Shown: positions 22,805-29,681 of the stretch, piece after piece
Numbering within the stretch: the first letter of the stretch is position 1
Layout of the letters: every line of letters starts with the position of its first letter
Assembly (NCBI RefSeq): GCF_016654115.1
Contig: NZ_JAEQAZ010000057.1
Span: forward strand, 1 to 42,970
From: Streptomyces sp. MBT53
GTDB lineage: Bacteria > Actinomycetota > Actinomycetes > Streptomycetales > Streptomycetaceae
Reading direction: 5' to 3'
DNA length: 42,970 bases
Notes under the pieces: generated by a model
The model's input: the letters and a program-made list of their open reading frames with translations, nothing else
Told to the model about the DNA's origin: nothing
The model's database searches: none
Translations under genes and position numbers: made by a program

Positions 22805-24589
22805 CTAGTTGCCCCCTGTCGTGGTGCCGGAGACGGACGGCCCGGCGCCGGTGGTGGCGAGAGCGGGTTCGACGGTGTCGAGGGTGCGCGCGGCGCCCAG
22901 CAGCGCGTGCCGCTCCCGGCGCTCCTTGACCAGCGAGCCGACCCAGACGCCAAGCGGCGCAAGGGAGATGACCGTCGCGAGGACGGCCCAGGTGCGCATG
23001 GCCGCGTGGGTGTGGTCGAGGACGACGGAGGCGGCCAGCGAGGTCGCCAGGAGGATCGCCCAGGAGAGATGGATGCGGAAGGTCATCACCCGGTCCGGGC
23101 TGGCGTCGCCGCCCTTGGGGGTGACGACGAACCGGCTGGGCCTGCGGACGATCGCCTCGCCCAGGGACTTGAGGTAGATCGGCGCGGAGAGCGCCGACAT
23201 CGCCATGCCGGCGAGACCGCCCGAGCCCTCGGGTTCGTGCGGGGAGACGTTGTGCCGCCGGTTCCAGAGATACAGCCCGATCTGCAGCGCGGCGGCGTCG
23301 CTGTAGAGCATCAGCCAGACCGACGCGGCGACCTGCGTGCCGGAGGCCCCGAACCACAGGAACAGGACGCAACTCAGGATGCCCAGCAGCCAGTTGACGG
23401 CCGTCATCGGGTAGTAGACGAGCATCATCGTGTACGAGAACAGCCGCCCGGGAGGCATCGTGAACGGCGCCTTCCAGTACTGCTTGATGAGCGTCTCGTA
23501 CGTGCCGCGCGACCACCGCATCTGCTGGGTGAAGAAGTCGGTCCAGGAGGCGGGCCCCTCCCCCACCGCGAGGACGTCCGGGGTGTAGACGGAGCGCCAG
23601 TGCGTGCGGGTCAACGGGTTGCGGTGGCGGTGGAGTTCGAAGCCGGTGGCCATGTCCTCGGTGATGGAGTCGTACAGCCCGCCGATCTGTTTGACGGCGG
23701 CGATCCGTACGACGTTGTTGGTGCCGACGAACATGGGGGCGCGGTAGCGGTTGCCGGCGCGCTGGATCAACGCGTGGAAGAGGAACTGCTGCGACTCGGC
23801 GGCCTTGGTGACGGGGTTGTGGTAGTTCCCGTACACCTGCGGTCCCACGACGAAGGCCACGTCCGGGTCGCGGAAGTAACCCATCATCCGCTCGAGGAAG
23901 TTGGGGAGCGGAACGTGGTCGGTGTCGACGGAGGCGAAGAACTCGTAGTCGCCGCCGTGCATCGCGATCCAGGCGTTGTAGTTCCCGTGCTTGGTACGGG
24001 CCTTGTGGACGCCCTTGGGGCGGTTCCACTCGGGAACCCCGTGCCGGGTGAAGTGCCGTACGCCCAACTCGGCGCAGAGCGCCTTGGCCTGCTCGTCGTC
24101 GCCCTCGTCCAGGAGCCAGACGTCCACAGGGCCGGTGTGGGTGACGTTGACCGCGCCTTCAAGCGTCGCGCGGACCATGGACAGGGGTTCCTTGCCCGGG
24201 ACGTACGTCGTGAGGAAGGCGACGCGGGTGCCGGGGGCGGGGACGACGGGGACCGGGTCGCGGGCGACCAGCGTGGCGTGGGCGACGGAGGCGACGTTGA
24301 CGACCATGAACAGCTCGATGAGGCCGATGGCTATCAGCATCGTGATGTCGAGCCCGACCATCCATTCCTGACCACCCTCGCGCTCCACCCAGTGGGTGGG
24401 CCAGACGAGATAGACGAGCAGGGCGGCGGTCAGCACCGGGGCGAGGCTCATCAGGAGGACAGCGCGTATTCGGTGGGGCTCGCGCGAGAGGAGCGAGGTG
24501 TACTGCACCTGGTACGACGCACCGGACGGCTCGGTGAGCGGTCCGGCCAGTCGGCTGTAGGTGTCGTAGTCGTAGCCCTCCGGCCGCAC
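22805..24589 (-). CDS. cslA: Cellulose synthase-like membrane glycosyltransferase CslA
   Basis: A processive family 2 glycosyltransferase of about 594 residues. Two membrane segments (LLMSLAPVLTAALLVYLVW, LDITMLIAIGLIELFMVVNVA) come first, then the cytoplasmic catalytic domain with VWLLDEGDDE, SVDTDHVP (DxD), ITEDMATG and QQMRWSRG (QxxRW), then several more membrane segments. This is the cellulose-synthase motif set for a beta-1,4-glucan made from UDP-glucose. In S. coelicolor CslA sits at the hyphal tip and binds DivIVA. GTG 24589 was chosen for GGAGG 5 nt upstream; TTG 24601 is the alternative. The tail (TLDTVEPALATTGAG) is disordered. Confidence 0.95.
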   Translation of the reverse strand: MRPEGYDYDTYSRLAGPLTEPSGASYQVQYTSLLSREPHRIRAVLLMSLAPVLTAALLVYLVWPTHWVEREGGQEWMVGLDITMLIAIGLIELFMVVNVASVAHATLVARDPVPVVPAPGTRVAFLTTYVPGKEPLSMVRATLEGAVNVTHTGPVDVWLLDEGDDEQAKALCAELGVRHFTRHGVPEWNRPKGVHKARTKHGNYNAWIAMHGGDYEFFASVDTDHVPLPNFLERMMGYFRDPDVAFVVGPQVYGNYHNPVTKAAESQQFLFHALIQRAGNRYRAPMFVGTNNVVRIAAVKQIGGLYDSITEDMATGFELHRHRNPLTRTHWRSVYTPDVLAVGEGPASWTDFFTQQMRWSRGTYETLIKQYWKAPFTMPPGRLFSYTMMLVYYPMTAVNWLLGILSCVLFLWFGASGTQVAASVWLMLYSDAAALQIGLYLWNRRHNVSPHEPEGSGGLAGMAMSALSAPIYLKSLGEAIVRRPSRFVVTPKGGDASPDRVMTFRIHLSWAILLATSLAASVVLDHTHAAMRTWAVLATVISLAPLGVWVGSLVKERRERHALLGAARTLDTVEPALATTGAGPSVSGTTTGGN

Positions 24590-24633
24590 AGCGCCCTCCA
24601 ATGATTGAGGAGTGATCGACGCCCGGGGACCGC

Positions 24634-24651
24634 CGGAACCGTTGGGTTCCG
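24634..24651. promoter_or_regulatory. Inverted repeat upstream of cslA
   Basis: CGGAACC and GGTTCCG are perfect 7-bp arms around GTTG, 45 nt before the cslA start on the minus strand. It could be an operator for cslA-glxA or a small hairpin in the leader. It differs from the sites in front of cslZ. Confidence 0.5.
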
Positions 24652-24821
24652 AAGATCGACCGGGCCGATAACCTCACACAAGTGGAGAATTGAGGGCGTG
24701 TCGAACTGGGTGCGTCCAGGTGGGTGGGGGGTTGACCCCGGCGGCGGTACGGGCGGAGAACCAGGGGCAGAGACGGCTCCGGGAGAATGCCGCGACGATC
24801 AGCACTCCGAAAGGCACCCGC

Positions 24822-25787
24822 ATGCACGGCACCGCCGATCTCATCGCCGAGACCTACGCGCTCGGCGCCGGACCGTGGACGATGACACCCGTCACCCGGG
24901 GCGCGCTCGGCCAGATCTGGAAACTGTCCGGAGCCGGCACCTCCTGGGCGGTCAAGGAGCTCCTCTTCGGCTGCGACGAGGAACAGGTCCGCCGCGAGGC
25001 CGCGTTACGGCGGGCCGCCGAGCGGCTGGGCATCGCGTCGCCGCGGCTCATGCCCGATCGGCGGGGGGCGTACGTCTCCCGCCTCGGCTCGGGCTCCCCC
25101 GTCAAGCTGTACGACTGGATCGACGGCACCCGCGCGGACGCCTCCGACCCTGACGTCCTGGACTGGTTCGGGCGGACGATGGCCCTGCTGCACCGGGCGG
25201 GAGCGGGCGGGACAGAGCCGCCGAGCGGCTGGTACGAACGGTGCCCACGGGACGCCGAGTGGAAGGAGCTGCACACGAAGGTGGAGCGCGCCGGGCTGCC
25301 GTGGGCGGACGCGCTGGGCCGGTTCGTCGCCACCTCGGCCGTGGAGCTGGCGCGCTGGGTGACACCGTCCGGTCCCGACGGCCTGGTGACGTCCCACCTC
25401 GATCTGCAGCCGCAGAACGTGCTGGTCGGCCCGGACGGTCCCGTCCTCCTCGACTGGGACAACGCCGGATCGGCCTGCGCGGAACGGGAGTTGGCCCGCG
25501 CGCTGTTCGTGTGGTCGGGCGGGAACGAGGGGGACGTCGAGGCCGGTGCCCGGGTGGCGCGGGCCTATCGCGAGGCCGGCGGGAGTGCCGTCGTACGGGG
25601 GCCGGGGTCGTTCTCGATGCTCTTCGCGACCGAGCTCAACTACGTGCGGGTGCAGGCGGAGTGCGCGATCGACCCGACGGTGACCGCCGCGCAGCGGGAG
25701 TTCGCAAGCGGCCAGGTGGTCGCCGCGCTGGGCCGGGTACCGGACCTGGCCGCCGTGTCTCGGTTGTGCGCGGCGCTGGACGGCTAG
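24822..25787 (+). CDS. Aminoglycoside phosphotransferase-like (APH) kinase with a TTA codon
   Basis: A 321-residue APH/choline kinase-fold protein. The catalytic loop reads SHLDLQPQNVLVGPDG, with Asp and Asn in place, and the metal-binding segment follows as LLDWDNAG. The N-lobe has WAVKELLF with the ATP-binding Lys. Members phosphorylate antibiotics, sugars, choline or other small alcohols; the substrate cannot be read from the sequence. Codon 62 (25005-25007, in AALRR) is TTA, so expression should depend on the bldA tRNA. ATG 24822 has AAAGG upstream; a longer frame from 24690 has no support. It converges on the gene below, and the two stop codons share the palindrome CTAG. Confidence 0.88.
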   Translation: MHGTADLIAETYALGAGPWTMTPVTRGALGQIWKLSGAGTSWAVKELLFGCDEEQVRREAALRRAAERLGIASPRLMPDRRGAYVSRLGSGSPVKLYDWIDGTRADASDPDVLDWFGRTMALLHRAGAGGTEPPSGWYERCPRDAEWKELHTKVERAGLPWADALGRFVATSAVELARWVTPSGPDGLVTSHLDLQPQNVLVGPDGPVLLDWDNAGSACAERELARALFVWSGGNEGDVEAGARVARAYREAGGSAVVRGPGSFSMLFATELNYVRVQAECAIDPTVTAAQREFASGQVVAALGRVPDLAAVSRLCAALDG

Positions 25788-26077
25788 TCCGCCAGGTGTC
25801 GTTCGACGGTCTCCACCTTGGAGGTGAGGCCGTCCGTCACTCCGGGGCGGATGTCCGCCTTGAGGACCACGGAGACGCGCGGGGCGCGTGCTTCCACGGC
25901 GGCGACCGCGCGCTTGACGACGTCCATGACCTCGTCCCACTCGCCCTCGATGGACGTGAACATCGCGTCGGTGCGGTTGGGCAGACCCGACTCGCGGACC
26001 ACGCGGACGGCGTCGGCGACGTACTCCCCGACGTCCTCGCCGACACCCAGCGGTGTCACGGAAAAGGCGACGATCAT
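25784..26077 (-). CDS. MTH1187/YkoF-type thiamine-binding protein
   Basis: A 97-residue protein with the small ferredoxin-like fold of the thiamine-binding (MTH1187, PF01910) family: MIVAFSVTPLGVGEDVGEYVADAVRVVRESGL, TDAMFTSIEGEWDEVMDVVKRA and PRVSVVLKADIRPG. Family members are small oligomers that bind thiamine-like ligands, and their exact role is unclear. ATG 26077 overlaps the stop of the DUF3817 gene by 4 nt, so the two are translationally coupled. Confidence 0.88.
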   Translation of the reverse strand: MIVAFSVTPLGVGEDVGEYVADAVRVVRESGLPNRTDAMFTSIEGEWDEVMDVVKRAVAAVEARAPRVSVVLKADIRPGVTDGLTSKVETVERHLAD

Positions 26078-26433
26078 GCCTGCACCGCCCCTTCCTGCTC
26101 CTGGCGGGCGCGGGAGGCGATGGCTGCGTCGACTGCATTCTCGGACTCGCGGCGGAGCTTGCGCTCGGCGAAGAAGCCGCCGGTGGGCAGGACGGAGAGG
26201 ACGAAGTAGAGGGCGGCCGTCTTCGGTCCCCACTTGGTGCGGTTCCAGGCGTCGGCCCAGAAGAGGACGTAGAGGATGAAGAGGACACCGTGGACCATGC
26301 CCATGACGGGCACCGCGTTGAAGTCCGTGGTCCGCTTCAGGACCGAGCAGACGAGCAGCAGGAGGAAGGACACGGCCTCGGGGGCCGACACCAGGCGGAG
26401 GCGGCGGATTGCGGTGGCGGTCTTGATGTCCAC
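26074..26433 (-). CDS. DUF3817 family small membrane protein (copy 2)
   Basis: A 119-residue protein with three hydrophobic segments: EAVSFLLLLVCSVL, VMGMVHGVLFILYVLFWADAW and AALYFVLSVLPTGGFFAERKLRRE. It shares the HG..LYVLF..D, KW and P..xFFxERK patterns with the copy at 15791-16129 and is its paralog. Here the partner is the thiamine-binding-type protein, which it overlaps by 4 nt. The GTG start has GAAGGTG 4 nt upstream. Function is unknown. Confidence 0.86.
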   Translation of the reverse strand: MDIKTATAIRRLRLVSAPEAVSFLLLLVCSVLKRTTDFNAVPVMGMVHGVLFILYVLFWADAWNRTKWGPKTAALYFVLSVLPTGGFFAERKLRRESENAVDAAIASRARQEQEGAVQA

Positions 26434-26556
26434 AGGTCACCTTCGGTGAGGGAGACGTCCACAGCTTGTGAACGCGAGCACAAACGTTCACCCATTGTGG
26501 CAAACGGCCGAGCGGGCCGAGACTGGGGGTCCGTCGCCGACCCCCCGGGAGTGTCC

Positions 26557-26880
26557 GTGCAGTTCGTTTTCTTCATGACGCTGCCCGGCCTTGTGGTCCT
26601 GCTGACGGTCCTCGCCTTCCTCGACCAGCTGCTTCTGAAGGCAGGCCGGGCCGGGGTGCTGCCCTGGCGGAACGCCGGTCGGCAGGGGCAGATCTCCGCG
26701 ACCGGCTTCGAGCAGCTGCACGCGAGCCTGTCGCCGGGCAAGCAGACCGAGTTGAAGGAACGGCAGAGCGCGCTGGTGATGCGGGACGACGAGGAGGACG
26801 GCGACCCGCCGTGGTCGACGGTCGACCTGCGGACGGGGACAGCCGTCATACGTCTCGGCTCGCCCCGCGACACGCCCTAG
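26557..26880 (+). CDS. DUF6191 family small membrane-anchored protein
   Basis: A 107-residue protein with one N-terminal membrane segment (VFFMTLPGLVVLLTVLAFLDQLLL) and a charged cytoplasmic tail that includes GFEQLHASLSPGKQTELKERQSALVMRDDEEDGDPPWSTVDLRTG. This is the layout of the DUF6191 family known from streptomycetes. Function is unknown. GTG 26557 has GGGAG 5 nt upstream; GTG 26551 is an alternative. It precedes the AIM24 operon on the same strand by 94 nt, but that operon has its own promoter. Confidence 0.78.
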   Translation: MQFVFFMTLPGLVVLLTVLAFLDQLLLKAGRAGVLPWRNAGRQGQISATGFEQLHASLSPGKQTELKERQSALVMRDDEEDGDPPWSTVDLRTGTAVIRLGSPRDTP

Positions 26881-26962
26881 CTCTGCCCCGCTCTCCGCCC
26901 TAGGGGGCAGGTCAGGGTCGTTCTCCACCCACGGGCCCTGTCCGGGGGCGCGCCCCTGCGGT

Positions 26963-26968
26963 TACCTT
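26963..26968 (+). promoter_or_regulatory. -10 element of a leaderless promoter for the AIM24 operon
   Basis: TACCTT lies exactly 6 nt before GTG 26975, and there is no ribosome-binding site between them. Confidence 0.6.
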
Positions 26969-26974
26969 CGCACG

Positions 26975-27613
26975 GTGGCGATGTTTCGACTCCAGGGCAG
27001 CAAGGTGCTCGCCGTCGACATGACCGGGGACGCCGTGAAGGCGAAGAACGGCTCGATGGTCGCGTACGACGGGCAGATGGCCTTCAAGAAGATGACCGGC
27101 GGCGGTGAGGGCATCCGGGGGATGGTCACCCGGCGGCTCACCGGCGAGCAGATGACGGTGATGGAGGTGAGAGGGCAGGGCACCTGCTGGTTCGCGGACC
27201 GGGCCTCCGAGATCAACCTCGTGAACCTCCAGGGCGACAAGCTGTACGTCGAGTCGAGCAACCTGCTCGCGACCGACGCGGGACTGAGAACGGGCACGAC
27301 GTTCACGGGACTGCGCGGCGCCTCGCAGGGCAATGGGCTGTTCACGACGACCGTCGAGGGCCACGGCCAGGCGGCGATCATGTCGGACGGCCCGGCGGTG
27401 GTGCTGCGGGTGAGCCGGCAGTACCCGCTGACCGTCGACCCCGGCGCGTACATCGCGCACCAGGGCAACCTGCAGCAGTCCTTCCAGTCCGGTGTGACCT
27501 TCCGCACCTTCTTCGGGGAGGGCGGCGGCGAGGCCTTCCAGATCCGCTTCGAGGGCGACGGGCTCGTCTACGTCCAGCCCAGTGAGCGGAACACGATCGC
27601 GGGGGACGTGTGA
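26975..27613 (+). CDS. AIM24 family protein, first of three
   Basis: A 212-residue AIM24-family (TraT-like beta fold) protein: MFRLQGSKVLAVDMTG, KNGSMVAYDGQMAFKKMTGG, LYVESSNLLATDAGLRTG, LFTTTVEGHGQAAI and YPLTVDPGAYIAHQGNLQQSF. The VDP.AYIAHQG segment is the most characteristic. It has no signal peptide, so it is probably cytoplasmic. Bacterial members have no settled function; the name comes from a yeast mitochondrial protein. GTG 26975 is supported by TACCTT 6 nt upstream. One base separates its stop from the next gene. Confidence 0.88.
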   Translation: MAMFRLQGSKVLAVDMTGDAVKAKNGSMVAYDGQMAFKKMTGGGEGIRGMVTRRLTGEQMTVMEVRGQGTCWFADRASEINLVNLQGDKLYVESSNLLATDAGLRTGTTFTGLRGASQGNGLFTTTVEGHGQAAIMSDGPAVVLRVSRQYPLTVDPGAYIAHQGNLQQSFQSGVTFRTFFGEGGGEAFQIRFEGDGLVYVQPSERNTIAGDV

Positions 27614-27614
27614 C

Positions 27615-28265
27615 ATGACGTTCACGGAGATCAACTCGAAGATGATCCAGGCGACCGTCATGCCGGGTCAGCGGGTGTACAGCCAGCGCGGCGCGATGCT
27701 CGCCTACAAGGGCGACGTCTCCTTCACCCCGAACATCCAGGGCGGCCAGGGCGGCGTCATGTCGATGCTCGGCCGCCGCGTCGCCAACGAGGCCACTCCC
27801 CTGATGACCGTCGAGGGCAGCGGCACCGTGATGTTCGGTCACGGCGGCCACCACATCCAGATCATCGAGCTCACCGGAGACACCCTCTACGTGGAGGCCG
27901 ACCGTCTCCTCGCCTTCGAGGGCACCCTCCGGCAGGGCACGATGTTCATGGGCTCGCAGGGCGGCGTCATGGGCATGGTCCGCGGCCAGGTCACCGGCCA
28001 GGGCCTGTTCACGACCACGCTCCAGGGGCAGGGCGCGGTCGCCGTGATGGCCCACGGCGGGGTCTTCGAGGTGCCGATCACCCCCGGCAGACCCGTCCAT
28101 GTCGACCCGCAGGCCTACGTCGCCCACCACGGCGACGTCCGCAACAAGCTGTCCACGGCGCTCGGTTGGCGCGACATGGTGGGCCGGGGCTCCGGCGAGG
28201 CGTTCCAGCTGGAGCTGAGCGGCAGCGGCGCGGTCTACGTCCAGGCGTCGGAGGAGAAGCTGTGA
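27615..28265 (+). CDS. AIM24 family protein, second of three
   Basis: A 216-residue AIM24-family protein: MTFTEINSKMIQATVMPGQRVYSQRGAMLAYKGDVSF, LYVEADRLLAFEGTLRQG, LFTTTLQGQGAVAVMAHGG and VHVDPQAYVAHHGDVRNKL. It lines up along its length with its neighbours and carries extra Met and Gly (GGQGGVMSMLGRR, GSQGGVMGMVRGQ), probably loops. ATG 27615 comes 1 nt after the stop of the first gene, and its stop overlaps the GTG of the third, so all three are translated from one mRNA. Confidence 0.88.
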   Translation: MTFTEINSKMIQATVMPGQRVYSQRGAMLAYKGDVSFTPNIQGGQGGVMSMLGRRVANEATPLMTVEGSGTVMFGHGGHHIQIIELTGDTLYVEADRLLAFEGTLRQGTMFMGSQGGVMGMVRGQVTGQGLFTTTLQGQGAVAVMAHGGVFEVPITPGRPVHVDPQAYVAHHGDVRNKLSTALGWRDMVGRGSGEAFQLELSGSGAVYVQASEEKL

Positions 28266-29059
28266 GCCAGTACGCGGGGTCCGGCCCCACGGTCTACGAC
28301 CCGATGACCCTGCCGGTCGACGACAACGTCAACAAGTACACCTTCTGCGTGGAGCTCAAGGGGAGCCAGTGGTTCCTGCAGAAGGGGAAGATGATCGCCT
28401 ACTACGGCTCGATGGAGTTCAACGGCATCGGGCACGGGCGACTCGACCGACTTGTCCGTACGTCCTTCCATTCGCCTCTGCACGCGAGCGACTGGGTCGT
28501 GGCGGACGGCTCGGGCAAGATGCTGCTCGCCGACCGGGCCTTCGACGTCAACGCGTACGACCTCGAAGACGCCAACATGACCATTCGCTCCGGCAACCTG
28601 CTCGCTTTTCAGCCAAGTCTCGCTCTGAAGCAGTCGATTGTTCCCGGCTTTCTGACACTCATCGGAACCGGAAAGATCGTGGCCGCCTCCAGCGGCCCGG
28701 TGGTGTTCATGGAACCCCCGATCCGGGTCGACCCGCAGGCACTCGTCGGCTGGGCCGACTGCCCCTCCCCGTGCCACCACTACGACCACGCCTACATGAC
28801 CGGCCTGATGGGCGGTCTACGTGCGATGACGGGCATCGGCGGGGCCTCCGGGGAGGAGCACCAGTTCGAGTTCGTGGGGGCGGGCACGGTGCTGCTCCAG
28901 TCCTCGGAGAATCTGATGCCCGAGCAGGCCACAGGGGTTGTGCCGCACGAGCCGGGGGTACCGGGCGGGGGCGGGGTGCGCACAGGCCCCTCACAGCAAG
29001 CGGGCGCACCGCGCCTTCCCGGACAGCTGGGGGATCTCCAGCGTCGCTTCGGGCTGTGA
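28262..29059 (+). CDS. AIM24 family protein, third of three, with a Pro/Gly-rich tail
   Basis: A 265-residue AIM24-family protein: YTFCVELKGSQWFLQKGKMIAYYGSMEF, MTIRSGNLLAFQPSLAL and IRVDPQALVGWADCPSPCHHYDH. The CPSPCHH cluster is absent from the first two copies and could bind a metal, possibly zinc, which is of interest beside an absC-like gene. The last 45 residues (VPHEPGVPGGGGVRTG...) are disordered. The GTG at 28262 overlaps the previous stop by 4 nt. Confidence 0.87.
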   Translation: MSQYAGSGPTVYDPMTLPVDDNVNKYTFCVELKGSQWFLQKGKMIAYYGSMEFNGIGHGRLDRLVRTSFHSPLHASDWVVADGSGKMLLADRAFDVNAYDLEDANMTIRSGNLLAFQPSLALKQSIVPGFLTLIGTGKIVAASSGPVVFMEPPIRVDPQALVGWADCPSPCHHYDHAYMTGLMGGLRAMTGIGGASGEEHQFEFVGAGTVLLQSSENLMPEQATGVVPHEPGVPGGGGVRTGPSQQAGAPRLPGQLGDLQRRFGL

Positions 29060-29139
29060 GCGGTAGTCTGCGGAGTGTGACGTCGAACGTGTGCGCGCCG
29101 TCACGCCACCCTCACTAGTTCGCCTTTCAACATTTTAGG

Positions 29140-29145
29140 TAGACT
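29140..29145 (+). promoter_or_regulatory. -10 element of a leaderless absC promoter
   Basis: TAGACT lies exactly 6 nt before ATG 29152 in an AT-rich stretch (29126-29151) that stands out from the surrounding GC-rich DNA. No ribosome-binding site is present. Confidence 0.65.
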
Positions 29146-29151
29146 TCATTC

Positions 29152-29628
29152 ATGGAGACCGAGACGGCCACGCGCTGGCTGACCGAAGAGGAGCAGTGCG
29201 CCTGGCGCACCCACCTGGAGGTCAACAGGCTGCTGACGTACCAACTCGAAAAGGACCTGCAGCCGTTCGGCCTGACGATGAACGACTACGAGATCCTGGT
29301 GAACCTCTCCGAGGCGGAGGACAAACGGCTGCGGATGAGCGACCTCGCCGCCGCCACGCTCCAGTCCAAGAGCCGCCTCTCGCACCAGATCACCCGCATG
29401 GAGAACGCGGACCTGGTACGCCGGGAGAACTGCGAGTCGGACCGCCGGGGACTGTACGCGGTACTCACCGAACACGGCCTGGAGACGATGCAGAAGGTCG
29501 CACCCCATCATGTGGCGTCGGTACGGCGACACTTCATCGACCTCGTGACCCCCGAGGGCCTGTCGGAACTCGACAAGACGCTGAAGCCGATCGCGGAGCA
29601 TCTGCGGGGGCAACGGGGCCGTCCGTAA
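29152..29628 (+). CDS. absC: MarR family regulator, probably AbsC
   Basis: A 158-residue MarR protein with the winged helix MSDLAAATLQSKSRLSHQITRMENADLVRRENCESDRRGLYAVLTEHG (about 63-110). Its length and its position downstream of the AIM24 genes fit S. coelicolor AbsC (SCO5405, from memory), which controls antibiotic production and overlaps with zinc regulation. The symbol rests on that synteny and could be wrong. Cys and His residues (Cys22, Cys97, HHVASVRRH) could be metal ligands, but this is not shown. The start is fixed by TAGACT 6 nt upstream. Confidence 0.85.
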   Translation: METETATRWLTEEEQCAWRTHLEVNRLLTYQLEKDLQPFGLTMNDYEILVNLSEAEDKRLRMSDLAAATLQSKSRLSHQITRMENADLVRRENCESDRRGLYAVLTEHGLETMQKVAPHHVASVRRHFIDLVTPEGLSELDKTLKPIAEHLRGQRGRP

Positions 29629-29640
29629 CGGCAGTCGACC

Positions 29641-29674
29641 GAACGCGGGCGGGGTATGGACCCCGCCCGCGTTC
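29641..29674. terminator. Perfect 15-bp hairpin between absC and the MFS gene
   Basis: GAACGCGGGCGGGGT (29641-29655) is exactly complementary to 29660-29674 around ATGG. It sits between two converging genes, 12 nt past absC and 7 nt past the MFS gene, and should end both transcripts. Confidence 0.92.
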
Positions 29675-29681
29675 GTCGTTG

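Noticed and set aside
24664..24671. GCCGATAA, a match to the WhiG sigma factor -10
   Set aside because: No TAAA-like -35 lies 15 nt upstream, so a sporulation promoter for the APH gene is not supported.
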